Shown here piece after piece: positions 1 through 12,496 of a stretch of DNA of 64,000 bases. Both the position numbers and the translations under genes were made by a program. Source of the stretch: Meandrina meandrites (taxonomy: Eukaryota > Cnidaria > Anthozoa > Scleractinia > Meandrinidae); NCBI GenBank assembly GCA_963693305.1, contig OY855905.1:22769937-22833936 (forward strand). The letters run 5' to 3'. A model generated the notes under the pieces. That model worked only from the letters and a program-made list of their open reading frames with translations. It did no database searches and was not told the origin of the DNA. Every line of letters starts with the position of its first letter. Position 1 is the first letter of the stretch.

Positions 1-3000
1 AATTGCTATTAATCAAAGAGCAAGCTCTCCTAGGCAAAGCGGAAAGCTTTACTTAAACAAGTTGAATTATCGCATCGAGGGAACGTCGCCATTAGCGAAT
101 CAACTGAAAACGCTGGCAAATTTTGGACAAGCTGGCAGTGCTCGAAACTTCTTAGGAAGTGTCAAGCACGCGTACGAGAGACAGTGTTTCATCGGGATAT
201 CCAAACACCGAGAAGAGAGTTGACAATGCGACGCGCCGATGAAACACTGTCTTGACCTGATATATCTCCTCAATAGCAACAAAAAGTAAGGAATACGCAG
301 AAATAAAATGGTAAAAATCTATGCTAATTATGACCGGGTATCCAAACCTCCTTTGCGGTTTATGATATTCTTTGCTTTAACTTGATGAATTATAAATATG
401 TTTGAGAAGTTCCAAGGAAAGTCTTGTCTTCACTCTCACTTGTCTTCCCACCGCGAAGAATGATTTTTCCCTAATTATTATATCATTAACGTATAAGCGT
501 TATAAGCGTGTCGCTAAACACTGATAAGAAACAAAACGTTTAGCCATATTTTGAAAACACAAACTGCAAGAGCAAAAATTATCGCTGCTGTTTTCAATTT
601 AAGTTCTCGTGCCCTGATTGGTTGAGTCATTCGACACTAGATGCTGATTGGTTATATTTTTGACAAGTGAAGAAAGCTATTCGAAAACTTTATTTGGATG
701 TATCACTTTCTTTGTGAAATATAGCAAATATAGAATTCTGTCTGCAAGGTTTATTGTACACACCTTGTAACATTCTGGTTGTGTATATTTTTTCCGTATA
801 ACCAACAGGCAGGAAATCATTTTCAAGATGGTCACGACTTTTTTAATGCAAACATGTTTCGGATGAAACCTTCATCTACCTTCAGCACAGGTAACAGAAC
901 CCTCTAGTGGGTGTGATATAAATACAAGAAGGATACAATACTGTACAAAATGTGACTGCAAATGAAGAACTACATTATATACAACGTGACAAGAAATGTA
1001 AAAAATATAACTAATTACAGGATGACGACAAAAAAGAGGTAATGATAGACAAACAAAACTAATTAGGCAGTAAAAGATCGATATGAGAAATTTCATTGGG
1101 ACAAAACGCCATTCAATAGGTAAATTGACGAAAGTAGCTTATCACTAGAAGTATAGTGTGTATTTGAGAGGGGGGGGGGGGGGGGGAGTCATCGTCGACC
1201 ACAATTGCAACTGCACAGTACTTGAGCGACTTGAGCGCGTTCTATAATTTTACAAATGCAAGTCTCAGAGCAAGAAAACCAGCTTGTAAACCAATTTTTG
1301 AGAAAAAAAACCTTTGATCAACTAACCCACAGTGACACGATATGCATTTCGAAGATAAAGTTCCGACCTTTCGTCATGTGACAAGGATTGAAATATTATC
1401 ATTATTATCCCTAAGATCGTTTTTAAAGCTTAAGGTACTGATAATCACATTATATCGATTGGCCAATACACACTAGCTTTCTCTGCTATCAACAAGTATC
1501 AAGTTAGGAACACTGCAGATTAATTGAAAGTTGCTTTGACTGCCTTACGATAACCAAATAAATAACTTGAAGTGACACTTCGTATAAAAATAAACCAGTT
1601 ACTTTGTGATTGTGATTTCACCCGTACACACACACACACGCACAAAAAAGAGAACGCACTGTATATCATAGCTTATCTTTCAGTAACCTCTGGGCTTGCA
1701 CATAAAATGCTGGCATGAGCCAAGTAACAGTAGGTATAAAGCAAGTGTTTATGATAAGAGTTCTTTCAATCCGAATTAGCCAAGTTAAAATTGTAAACAT
1801 ACGCACGCGTAAGTCTAAGTGAGCCAGTGCAGATACAACTCTTTTTGTTAAATATTTTGTTAGTCGTTGCAATATACTATAGGAGAATACCACAGAAAAC
1901 ACATGAACCTATGTCGAAAAAACAGAAGCAAATTCCATCCAATTGATCACAGAGAAAATAGTTTATTTATCAAAGAAGAACTGCACGAGCTATTAACAAC
2001 GTGTTCTTTCTCAAATGGTTGGTAAAGAATTGTTTTTGGAAGCTTAAGAGAACTTGACACCATTTGATTGGGTGATATTAAGAAAACAACCAGCTTTAAG
2101 TATGTAAACCATTGCGGGTGAGACCATGAGGTAAACCAAAAACACCTAACGTGTTATAAAAACAAAGCTAAAATTTGTTTGGTTGACAACCACCTTAGCG
2201 TGACCCCTGATTGGTTAATCACTTAAACAAGCTGGTTTCTTTAACCAATTATTGGCTGCGTGCGAATTCACGGTGCGGAGATGAATTCGGTGTTTTGGAG
2301 GTGAATTGTAAATAACCTGTTATAATATAGCTAACGCGAAACGTAATCATCAAGACCGTCAGTTGTTAATAGTTAATCAGATCTTACCACTAAAATCGGT
2401 TAGATCATCGCTAGCCCATTTCACAAGAGTTCTCGATCAGAGAAGTAGCCAGAAAGACTTGAGAGATTAGGTTGGTGAGAATCAATTTATACTTTTTAGG
2501 TTGCTTGACTGAAATTTAGATTACTCGACTGTGATTTATAGTAGTGAAAGGAACCTTCACGGGTCTATTTTTTCAGTTAAAGCAAACCTATTTGATGGTA
2601 ATAGGTCACTAAGGTCGTTTTAGATAAGACTTAAAATCACGACACGCAAGCATGTTCGATTAAGGATCAATCAAAAAAAAAGTTCACTAATAGGAATTCT
2701 CTTGATGCCATTTGGGCAAGACACACTGATAGTAATTTATTTAATTAGGTTAAACCTTCCAATTTCTAGATAATTGTGGGTCTTATTTTTTAAGAAATAA
2801 GCAAGTAAAACAGAACACGTTTTTACTTGACGAAAGTCAACGGAATCAGCTTAACACAGATGTGAATATGTTCACTGAAGGACAAAATTTCATTACATAT
2901 TTTATGTTGAGTAGCCACGTCTTTATGAAATCCTTTGGTATCCCCACGTCGTCGTAGTGTAGATGTATCGTTGAAAGATTAAATTTAGATCAAAGATTTC

Positions 3001-3095
3001 TTGGCAACAAACTTGTGCTAGTTAAGCTAGTTAAGTGAAAGCATTCCTGCCCAAAATGTTTTAGTCGATGTTTTTTTTCCTTGTTTTTTTCTTAG
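1..3095. other. Non-coding upstream region with small repeats
   Basis: No supportable gene is visible here. An inverted repeat pairs 180-196 with 237-253 (arms share GTTTCATCGG and its complement). A run of G lies at about 1171-1187 and a short CA repeat near 1624-1640. Around 820-900 the minus strand carries a stretch typical of retroelement 3' ends. The short open frames in this stretch have no recognisable domain or splice context. Confidence 0.5.
820..1100 (-). mobile_element. Possible 3' tail of a non-LTR or Penelope-type retroelement
   Basis: On the minus strand a segment reads GAAGGTTTCATCCGAAACATG. The pattern of 'GAAGG ... GAAACATG' is common near the 3' end of retroelements in many animals. 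No reverse transcriptase or endonuclease frame is attached. This is recognition by pattern only and is weak. Confidence 0.25.
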
Positions 3096-3131
3096 TTCCA
3101 CGAGTCGAAGGACATTTACCATCAAATAAAA
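3096..3131 (+). promoter_or_regulatory. 5' UTR exon segment preceded by a strong 3' splice site
   Basis: The run of T and C at 3071-3094 ending in TTAG at 3092-3095 is the best acceptor in the area and lies 36 bases before the ATG. It suggests the transcript starts further upstream and that the signal-peptide exon begins at 3096. No TATA box or upstream UTR exon could be fixed. Confidence 0.4.
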
Positions 3132-5656
3132 ATGAAGTACCTCTTTTTGTTGTGCCTGATCCTTGGCATCGCTTTCACACAAGGAGCACCAGCCCCAGGT
3201 AATACTGATTAACACGTTATGTCTTTTAATAATGAGAAACTAACTATAAAATGTTTCTATTTCTTTCATTTTTGTTAAGTGATTTTTGGGAGGTCGGAGG
3301 CTATCAACAAGTTTAAATCGCAAATCACGGCGAGTCTGGTTTTCAAAGATGCAATAAACAACATTAAACATCAGGTCCGGAAACGTGCTAAACTCTATTC
3401 AACTAAAATAGTAAGGCAATTGCATGGACAACTGGTGTTTTTTGATGCCTTTAACAGAGATAACTTTGATGAGCCGCAGATAATTGAAGAAACAGAAACT
3501 TTTGAAAACGAGTAGAGGTTTCCTAAAAATGATTAAGTAACGAGGAGAATGAAATATTTATAAATCGCTGTTCTTGAAAGTGTATTTTGTTTAAAATGAT
3601 ATCAGGTGATTTAACATAACATTTAAATTAACACTCCTTTTAAAACATGCACCAGCAAAAACGCCTGGTATAAAATAAGAGTGCTAAATTGTTTTCATGT
3701 AAATCAAATCACGACACTCCAAAAAACAGTAAAATTATAAACTTTTTCTCTGCAAATCATATTTTGTTTTGAAATTCATGGCGTCACTTTGGTGTTCAAC
3801 CGGCTATACTAAAAACAACAGACATAGAAACAATTATTATTGAAAAACCCAATTAGATGTCATATTTGCTTTCTTTCAAAAAGACTTAAAAACCAAAAGT
3901 TCGATCTCAGTGTTGTATTGTTAATTTTACATAATCACAGGACCTTATATTATTTTTTAAACCACGATTAAACCACACCAGTTGTTTAAATTTCTTCCAG
4001 TTGATTTGGATTCTTACTTTCCAAACTTTTAACCCCTTGGGTCAAGCCCTTGGTACTTAAGACATTTTTGGTTACATAAAAAATATCTTGCTGGTCAGAT
4101 GTCAGTTCAAAACTGTTACTATTAGTCTTAAAAAATTTGGTCTTTAAATGGCACTACACTGGTTACACTGGTAAGATGCTTGTTTAAGAAATGACAACAG
4201 GTTAAAAGGTAACGCTCGAATGATTAAGTAGTTAACCTGCTATAAAGTTTACAAGCATATTAAAAATTCAGCCAGCAGGGCCACCATATCTGTTGTTAGT
4301 AACTTGTAACAGACTGGTGGCAACAATAACATTTAGGCCATGCGAGCACGTATACGTTTTCATTTCAAACAGTGATGATATTTTTTCAATATACGTTTTG
4401 AAAACAAAGGTTAGAAATCGCTACCATGTGGTCAAGGAAAACATTGGACCCACTGCGCCGTAGTACGTGTATAGCTGTTTTGTGCATGCGCAAAATCAAT
4501 TTACTGCAGGCTCAAGATAGTTATCCGGGTATCCCTGAATAAAAGCGGTGGTTTTTACGTGCACGGTAAGCCAGACACGAAAACAATAATTGATGTGGGT
4601 AGGAAACAGGCCAGTTTTTCAAATGAGGCGATATCGTTATTCTAAGCGGAAATGTGTATTTCAAATCCACTACAGGATTATTATTAAAAGAGTGGCGGAG
4701 TTAGTATAATAAAACCTTTTTTGAACTAGTTGTAGCGTGTTCGGTTCCTTCTGGGGAATTAATGGTCTTCCTTTTCTTTTGCAAGTGCATGGAAAGCTCG
4801 GTCCAGTCAACTTACAAAAAAGGAATTCGACCAATCTTTCCCTAATAGCGATCTCGTGCTAGTTCATTCAATCACATATATGTAAGTGGGTAAATACTTA
4901 AATACTAGTGACTTACGTTTTACTGTTTAAATCGCAGAGGAAAAGAAGGATGACGCCACAGACACTGGCGATTTCGATGATGACGTTACTGACGACGCCG
5001 ACGATGAAGACGACGAGGATGACGCAGATGATGAAGATGATGGTGAAGACAGCAGCGAAGGAGACGATGAGGACGAAGATGAAGAGAAGAGGGACAAAAT
5101 CCCCAAAGAAAATGATGAAGCCAAGGAGGAAAACCCTGACACTCCCGAAAAGAAGGAAGACGAGAAAGTCGATGACAAAGAAACTGAGGAAAAGAACCAA
5201 AAGGACGAAGACAAGGAAGCTGACAAAGAAGACGACGACGAGAAGAAGGAAGACAAAGAAAAGGATGACGATGACGATGATGAAGATCTCGCGAGTGATC
5301 TAGATGATGAAGATGATGAAGACGATGAAGATGACGAGGATGATGAGGATGATGAAGATGATGAGGATGATGGCGATGATGAAGATGATGGCGAAGATGA
5401 AGAGGACAGCAGCGAGGGAGGCAAGAAGGAAGACGAGAAGAAGGAGGAGAAGAAGGAGGATGAGAAAGAAGATGACAAGGAGGAGAAGAAGGACGATGCC
5501 ACCAAGAAAGCAGATGATGATGACGACGATGACGACGACGACGATGATGATGACGATGATGATGATGACGATGATAAAACCGCCAAGAAGCCGGAAGAAA
5601 AGAAGACCGAGGAGAAAACCGCTGATGCCCCTAAGGAGGAGAAGAAGACACAGTAA
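3132..5656 (+). CDS. Secreted acid-rich (Asp/Glu/Lys) protein, coral SAP/CARP type
   Basis: Two coding exons, 3132-3198 and 4938-5656, join in phase 1 through a GTAATA donor and a CGCAG acceptor to give 261 residues. Residues 1-18 or so form a clear signal peptide (MKYLFLLCLILGIAFTQG), then a short APAP stretch. The rest is almost entirely D, E and K: acidic blocks separated by K/E-rich linkers, and a Lys/Glu tail ending in T-Q. Two acidic blocks end in a SSEG motif, whose S-x-E fits secretory-pathway Fam20-type phosphorylation. There is no membrane anchor. In corals, secreted proteins of this composition (SAP and CARP groups) occur in the skeletal organic matrix and are thought to bind calcium; that role is inferred from composition, not homology I could test. 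A strong polypyrimidine tract and AG at 3071-3095 suggest a further 5' UTR intron. A polyadenylation hexamer lies at 5947-5952. Other very acidic secreted proteins, or a low-complexity expansion, remain possible. Confidence 0.75.
3280..3515 (+). CDS. Candidate alternative terminal exon of the acid-rich protein gene
   Basis: An open frame begins directly after a pyrimidine-rich stretch and AG at 3278-3279 and continues in the phase left by the first exon (ending at 3198). Joining the two would give a 100-residue protein: the same signal peptide followed by about 78 new residues, ending at TAG 3513-3515. The new part is basic in its middle (an R-K-R stretch that could be a convertase site) and acidic at its end, quite unlike the Asp-rich version. 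I see no donor at its 3' end in the phase needed to continue into 4938, so it would be a last exon. No clear AATAAA follows closely. It could also be a chance intronic frame. Confidence 0.4.
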
Positions 5657-5946
5657 AGAGCTACTCTAGCTTCTTTTATCGCGACATACTTAACCAAATA
5701 TAACATCAACACTATACGACGCATTGTTAATACTTAACAAGGCACACAGGAAGGACTTTTCACTTCATTCATTTCAGAATGATTTTTTAGATGAAACCTA
5801 GTTTGTAAAATTAACCGGGACGTTGTTTAAGATAACTTTAAACAAGCGAAGGCGACGTGCTGCAGAGAGGTTTAATAACTGTACTGTGATTCACATGATG
5901 AATTCACTTGTTTGAAATTCTGTATTTGTCAATTTAAAGGCTCCAT

Positions 5947-5952
5947 AATAAA
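5947..5952 (+). terminator. Polyadenylation signal AATAAA of the acid-rich gene
   Basis: A canonical AATAAA lies about 290 bases after the stop codon at 5656, giving a 3' UTR of ordinary length. Confidence 0.5.
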
Positions 5953-7698
5953 GAGTTATTTTTGGATTGACATCAGTGGAGAGTTGTTTGCCTTTACAAA
6001 ATTTTGTTATTCCCATGTCAATTACCCTGTTTCGCTGAAACATCCTTCTGAAGTCGTTTGAAATGGGAGAGAAAACAATGGGCCTCAGTTTGTCGTTGGT
6101 TTCAGGGCAAGTATTAATCATAAGGACCTGTAGGGAGGGGATATTAAGTGGCGCCCAGACGGTGTTGCCTTTTGAGCTGTTTTAGTCCAACATAGTACTC
6201 TAAATTTAGTGACTTTTTGGTCTGAAATATGGTATGCCAGAGGGAACGATAAAAGGGCGATACATACAATGGTTCCCAATATTTCGAACCTTCAAAGGAA
6301 AGGAAAATTGGTTCTAGAAATCGGAGAGCTCGAGAAATCAGGGGTAAAATTACAGTGTTCAACTGAGGATTGGGAAACCACTTCTGTTTCGAGATATCTC
6401 GAGGCTCAAAAAATCGACTGAGGCTTGGAAAAATTGGGTAGCACAGTAACTCGAAATTACTAGCGGAGTAAAGTCGTAGGTAAGTCGTAGAGTTTGGTTA
6501 GTACCAACAACTACCGCTTCAGGTGTAAAATGGGGAAAGATTCTATAAGAGCACAGTGCTGTTTAAGCAGGGTAATCTTGGATAAGCAATAAACTCCCAC
6601 CTCAGTTTTATAAGTAATCAGCCGATATTTCTTTTTGTGTGTGTGAAATGACAGAAATAAAAAACTTGGTTAACTTTTAGTTCCATACTAGCATCAACTG
6701 GCTTTCAATGAACAGGGTCATTTTAACTACTTGGTCCTATTAGTATACAGTGGTTAGTTGCCAAGATATTTCAGCGCTTGAGGTATTCATAAAATAAGCC
6801 ACACGATTTGCATCTCCAGGGTAGCCTGTGGTCATTCACAAAATATCATGATTTATCAATGTCTCACAGATCAAATATTTGCCTCATTCAGCTTCAGAAA
6901 ATAATTGATCTGCTCACAACTGACAAAAATTATCACAATATTCTGCTCAACCTCACCCAATAATTGAATTCATGGACTCCTGTCAGGACTCTTCCTGACT
7001 CAGTCAAAGGAGAAGTCTTTGGGACTCAGACGTAAGAATTCAATAACCACTAAACCCATAACCAGAAGGTGGGGCCTTCCACATGATCGAAAGAGACAGT
7101 GATGCTTGGGGGGGGGGGGGGATTTATTGATTTAGATCTCGCAGAACACTAACATTTTGTCTAAGATTGCAGGTGAAAAAACTAAAAAAAACTCCAACAT
7201 ACAGCATGAGTGGTCTAGACTGATCAGGCATGAAAAATGGTATTTTTGGGATAGAAAAAGCTCAAGCCATGCCCAGATTGGCCTCCTTTAGGGGTTGAAT
7301 TCAAACATTCTGAGGAGCATTCCTGTTAGCTTGTGCACATACACAGGCAACATCCCAGTCCCATTCATATAAGAGTCCTCCTCCCCCCACCCCTGGCTCC
7401 ATTCCTAATAACTGAATTGTACAAATTTTATTGGTTATATGGGAGGAGGGGGCAGATTTTCTCACTGGGCTTCTTACAAATTCATCCAGACAACACAAAC
7501 ACTGGCCATTTTACAACTTTTTTCTTCTTAAATATAATAATCTTGCTGATGAACACTGTACCTCTAACAAAAAACTTACTTGATTTCATTCTTTGTCTTG
7601 TATTCACTAAAGTAAGCTGAAACAAAATAAATTTTTAAAAATTTAAAAATGATCTCTGGCTAAAAATATTTAAAAAGTACAAGCTTTCAACTGTTTGA

Positions 7699-7750
7699 TC
7701 TACAGTCTTCAACGGATCTACAGTCTTCAACAGATCTACAGTCTTTAAAA
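7699..7750. repeat. Short tandem repeat, three units of about 20 bp
   Basis: The motif ATCTACAGTCTTCAAC recurs three times head to tail with small changes, the last unit being degraded. Confidence 0.7.
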
Positions 7751-8558
7751 AATCAACTGGTTTGAACTTTTTTGAACCAAACCCTACCCAGCTTCTCCAC
7801 CTTAAAGACCCTTTTTTTCAGTTCTTCATGTTTTTGTTTACATTTCAGGACCGTAGCCAGATTTCAGAACAAGACAAGGCAAGTTTCAAGCGCCAAAGAC
7901 GTTAGCCACTAGGGGAGTCTGAGGGCATGCCTGCCCAGAAAAGTTTGAAATCCAGAGGCTCAGAAATGCTCTTTTAAGCATTTTCCAAGGCATTTTCCAA
8001 TTTTTTCTGGGGGTTATTTTCTCAATTAAACATTTCTTAAAAAAGGCCAAAATTAAGACGAGGCAAGTGGCGAGGCCTCATCTCGCCTCATGCTAGCTAT
8101 GGTCCTGCATTTATCTGCAATTATGGCACACTTTCCTGAGAATGTAAATATTCCTCATCCAAATTGGAGCAACTACAGAATTCAGGGCCACTTTGGTCCA
8201 CCTGATTTACATGTGTCGGAACTCTTTATAGAACAAAGCATAACACAATAGATGCTATTCTTATTCAATGACATGCAAATAAGTGGCCCTGTATTCTGTA
8301 ATTTAGCCTCCAAATTTGTAGTGTCCTTTACAGCCGTTTCTTTAGGATGTCACGCAAAGGGGAGCATTACGTGACATCCCAAAAAATGGCTGCAGAGGAG
8401 ACTACCAAAATTGATGAAAATATATCATATTAATAACTTTTCAGGTATATTTAGTTTCAGAGACTGTAAATATTTCACATATGAAAAATTCTAACTGTAA
8501 TTTTCGTGCCGTATTGAGTCGTCACGCAGTGAATCAAAGTGTTGCCGCGTGACAACTC

Positions 8559-8705
8559 GGCAAGATTTCCGCACAGCCCCATACATTAATTATGCATACA
8601 ATTTTCTGACTGACTCGTTCTTTTCATGATTGCTGTTTGTGTATAGTGATAGTATGAAATAGCTGCATACATAATTAATGTATGGGGCTGTGCGGAAATC
8701 TTGCC
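8559..8705. repeat. Inverted repeat (MITE-like foldback)
   Basis: The arm starting at 8559 (GGCAAGATTTCCGCACAG) recurs in reverse complement ending at 8705, with arms of roughly 40 bases around a short spacer. The size and structure suggest a small non-autonomous DNA element. Confidence 0.75.
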
Positions 8706-9158
8706 GACAACTCTAAAGCAATAGTACATGATCCTTGAATCGAAGGAATCATTCTGACTTGAGACAAAAGAAGAATAAGATAAAACAAAGATTACACCGC
8801 ACCTCGCTTCCGTCCAAGGAAAACCACAAGCCACTGCAGTCAACTTGTTTCTGACCTTTGAAAAGACCGGGAAAGACCCAGCCCATTTCTGTCATTTCTC
8901 ACGTTCTGTTGAAAAAAAATATGAAGATTTGTTAGGTTCTGTAAGGTATAAAATGAACTGTATAGCTCCCAAATCAAATGCAGAAAGGTATATAGGAGAC
9001 AGAACAGCAAAGAGTCAGAAGTAAAAAATAAAAAAATATTTTTAAAATATTTTATAGAAAGGCTCACATGAGCGATCGGTCAGCGGGTTACTTTAGAAAA
9101 AGAATGCGTTCAACTCGCCCCAGACCTTCGTTCGTTCCCACGTGCACTGAAAAACAAC

Positions 9159-11984
9159 ATGGCGAAGTCGAAGGATAAAAAGAAAGACACTGAAAATGGC
9201 GAAGGAGACGAAAATAAGGACGAGTCAAGAAACGAGGAGCCAACCTTAGACTACGATGAACTTGTTAAAAGGGTCTGTGTAATTGCCAAGCCGCTTGCTG
9301 GGAGGAAACTCACTAAACGATTGTACAAAACAGTGAAGAAAGGTAAGCGTGGTTGTATAATTTTGCTTAGATACGATCACGAAGTTACCGAGTCCTTTTG
9401 AATTTAAGAACTGTTCTCTTCGCCATCAAGTGACTTGAGTTTGATCTTGGTAATATAAGCCCGTTCGTAAAGCTACTAGAAGGATGACATTTAATTTCTG
9501 AAGTTGAATACATGTAGCTGTTTACACTGTTTTTATTAGGCAACAAGTGTCGCACTACTGATCAACATAAATACAAAAGAGTAAAGCAACATTTTGAATG
9601 GCATTTACATGTAACATGCCTATGTTCTATTAAATACAGTACAGCAATGTTTCTAGATCTCCTACACACGTGCATTATACCCAGATCTTTTGAAACCACA
9701 GAGCAAGGCTTCTAGTTTTGTTTTTATTTTTTTTGTTTCCAAAGGCTGCATCAGGTGAAAAATAAGCCCACTTTGATCCATAAAAATCATTTCCAACCTA
9801 TTTACACTGTTACAGCACACCTTGTTATTTATAATCATTTGCACACATAATTCCCAGAGAGATTTCATGTACTTGTAGACCTGTTTACAAGAAATCAGAG
9901 GTGGATATTGTTCATTTTTGAGATGTAATAACAATGCAAAACTTTATTTACAGTCAAACCGGATGTTCTTTTGATGGGAACTCTGCAATGTTGTGGCGCA
10001 ATGTTCCAATATTGATGGGCAGTTTGCTCTACGTAACTTGCAACTTTCAATTCAAATTTGCTCGAGCAAGTTGCAAAGTTCCGGTTTTCATTTTCCCCGT
10101 ATAGAACGTAACAATTCCACCTCTCTTTCAAAGAAATAGGAAATAGTTGCCCTATGGTCAAATATTTATCAACAGACGACAAGAAATTAGCAACAGGTTT
10201 AGTTCAAATCGCCAAACTGGGAAACCGGAACTTGCTAAAGCAAGTTTGAATTGAAAGTTGCAAGTGGCGTCAAGCAAACTTCCCAGTTTGGCGATTTAAC
10301 TAAACCTGCCGCTAATTTCTTGTCGTCTGTTGATAAATAGTTGACCATAGGGCAACTATTTCCTATTTCTTTGAAAGAGAGGTGGGATTATTACCTTCAA
10401 TACGGGAATATCGAAAACCGGAACTTGGCAACTTGCTCGAGCAAATTTGAATTGAATGTTGCAAGTTGTGTCAAGCAAACTGCCCATCAATATTGGAACA
10501 TTGCGCCACAACATTGCAGAGTTCCCATCAAAAGAACATCCGGTTTGACTGTAAACTCTAAGCTACAAGCTAGTTTTCAGGTGCTCTAAAAAATAAACAT
10601 TATTAACGAATGTGGCTTGATTTTATTATAGCTTCTAAATCCAAGAGCTTAAGGAGAGGAGTCAAAGAGGTGACTAAAGCATTGAGGAAAGGGGAAAAGG
10701 GGTAAGAACATGAACCTTGGCCTTTAATATGCAAACTTTTCGTAACTCACATGTGCAAGATTGTCATCTTCACAATACCTGGATTTATGAAGACGTTCTG
10801 ACTATTTCCTGACATTGCCAAAGGTGTTCTGATGACTTTCAAGCATATTATTTTGCCAAAGAGCACCAAAGATGTTCTGACAACTGCATGAGTGAAAAAT
10901 AGTCATAGAATCGCCAAAGACTAGTAACAACACTCATGTGTACTGGACTATTTTTTGTTGAAATTAAATTAAATTTACATTTGATGGCTTGAATCAATAT
11001 ATTATGAGATTGTGAGACTCATGCATAATGTGCAAGAGTTGGCAGGTCTACTTTGTCATAAAAGATGAAAGTAACAGGTAAAAAATTGAATGATTACTCT
11101 GATCTATTTTAAAACAGTTATCGTTGCATGTTACTTCCCTTAGGTTTGTGGTTATAGCTGGTGATATCTCCCCCATTGACGTCATAACTCATATTCCTGT
11201 GGCATGTGAAGATAACAAAGTGCCTTATGCCTATGTGCCTTCCAGATTTGTAAGTAGTGTTACTTTTCATGTTAAAATATCTTACAATCGTGGGAACTCC
11301 CCTTCCTCGGCTGTTCTTTATTTCATCGGTTCCATCTATTATCTGATAATATAATATTGATAGCTATTATCAGGGTACTGTATCATTGTCCATAACAGGT
11401 GTTGCTAAAATTTTTGAGCGTTATGTTCTTTCATTTATGCAATGTCTAAACCCATCGTCAATTTCAAGAGAACTGTAAAGTAATAGTTTATCAATGGAAG
11501 TACACTTGGGAATAACTACAGTCCCCCCACTGTGGTTACCAACAACAAACTTGATTTTTTTCTAAATTAGAGAGCTTGTAGCTTCTTTAAATTTGCTTTT
11601 TTCTGTTGATCTGTAAATAAAGAAGTTAATAATATAGGGGTTTTCTGAACATTTTTTATTGCTGTTATTGCTGCAATTATCACCCAAATCACTTCTTTTA
11701 GTGCTAAATATGTTCCTTTTTTGTCACCCATCTGTTTACCAGTGCACTGATATCATCGGAAAAATTACATTCTGTAATCTTTTATGGTTAAAACTTCCCA
11801 ACTCACTGAGTGAGCACTACAATGTAAGTCTGATAACATTAAATTTGTATGATTTCAGGACCTAGGAGCTGCAAGTCAAACCAAACGACCTACAAGTATA
11901 GTGTTGGTAAAGTCGCATGAAGATTTCCAAGAGAACTACACTGAGTGTCTCTCAGAAGTGAAGAGTCTTCCTCTTCCCTTGTAG
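9159..11984 (+). CDS. NHP2: NHP2, box H/ACA snoRNP core protein (L7Ae family)
   Basis: Four coding exons are read with matching phases: 9159-9342, 10632-10701, 11144-11249 and 11859-11984, encoding 161 residues (human NHP2 has 153). NHP2 binds box H/ACA guide RNAs beside dyskerin, NOP10 and GAR1, acting in rRNA pseudouridylation in the nucleolus and in telomerase RNP. The first 32 residues are a variable Lys/Asp/Glu-rich tail. The L7Ae RNA-binding fold follows, with the signature blocks IAKPLAGRKLTKRLYK, RRGVKEVTKALRKGEKG and PYAYVPSRFDLGAA, and the protein ends SLPLPL exactly as in animal NHP2. All introns have GT-AG ends. The ATG has a good context (AACATGG). Intron 1 carries a foldback element. 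No frame damage is seen, so the gene should be functional. Confidence 0.96.
9947..10555. mobile_element. Foldback element in intron 1 of NHP2
   Basis: A 609-bp segment with long inverted arms. The left end TTTACAGTCAAACCGG is matched at the right end by its reverse complement, and similarity continues for about 230 bases on each side toward a centre near 10250. Because the arms mirror each other, both strands show a similar short open frame; neither is a gene. It looks like a non-autonomous DNA transposon. No clear target duplication was found. Confidence 0.85.
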
Positions 11985-12496
11985 TCTATTTGATACACTT
12001 GAAATACTCAAATTATCTCTTTTGTACAAACTCCTGTGAATCTTAATTATTGTAAGAGGTACAGTGTACTTGCGCATGGAAACCCCATAATGCAAGCATG
12101 TTCAGAAAAGAAATTACTCTACTTGATTTACATGCAATTATGTAAGAATCTGTTTAATAACTGAATACAGTCCATGCGAAGGTGAAACGTGACCTGAAAA
12201 CAGAACTTAATAGAGTTTGTGGCTAGCAATTTCTAAAAGCAATCCTTTTGACAAAAACTGTGCAGGTCACAGTTACGCTTGTGACAAAATATCCTAAACA
12301 CTTTTACCATCAGAAGGCCTGGTCAGAAATGAGAAACCATGTTGACAAAAGTATCTGACATATGACAGCTTTATAAGTTAGCACATTTGTGCCATGCTTA
12401 CCAAATTGCTGAAAAGACATTTCCCATAACAATATGTGCATGTACACTGTATCCTCTTCATTTTTCCCAGGGTTGCCTTGAACAATGTAAGTATTG

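Larger units (their letters stand above)
5960..9158. other. Intergenic region between the acid-rich gene and NHP2
   Basis: No gene could be supported. It holds a G-run near 7110-7120, a three-copy direct repeat of ATCTACAGTCTTCAAC at about 7699-7747, and an inverted repeat at 8559-8705 listed separately. Several short frames are present on both strands but lack domains, signal peptides or paired splice sites. Confidence 0.5.

Noticed and set aside
1666..1902. 78-residue minus-strand frame with hydrophobic stretches, considered as part of a seven-span receptor
   Set aside because: No receptor motif is present, and there are no flanking exons.
4908..5669. Met/Lys/Arg-rich plus-strand frames overlapping the acidic exon
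   Set aside because: They are shifted readings of GATGAT-type repeats. Only the Asp/Glu/Lys frame continues from the signal-peptide exon in phase.
4927..5724. Long serine-rich frame on the minus strand opposite the acidic exon
   Set aside because: It is the mirror of the GAT/GAC/GAA codons of the acid-rich protein; serine runs follow automatically. No signal or splice context.
9895..10589. Two similar short frames on opposite strands in NHP2 intron 1
   Set aside because: They mirror each other because they lie in the two arms of an inverted repeat; no independent coding evidence.
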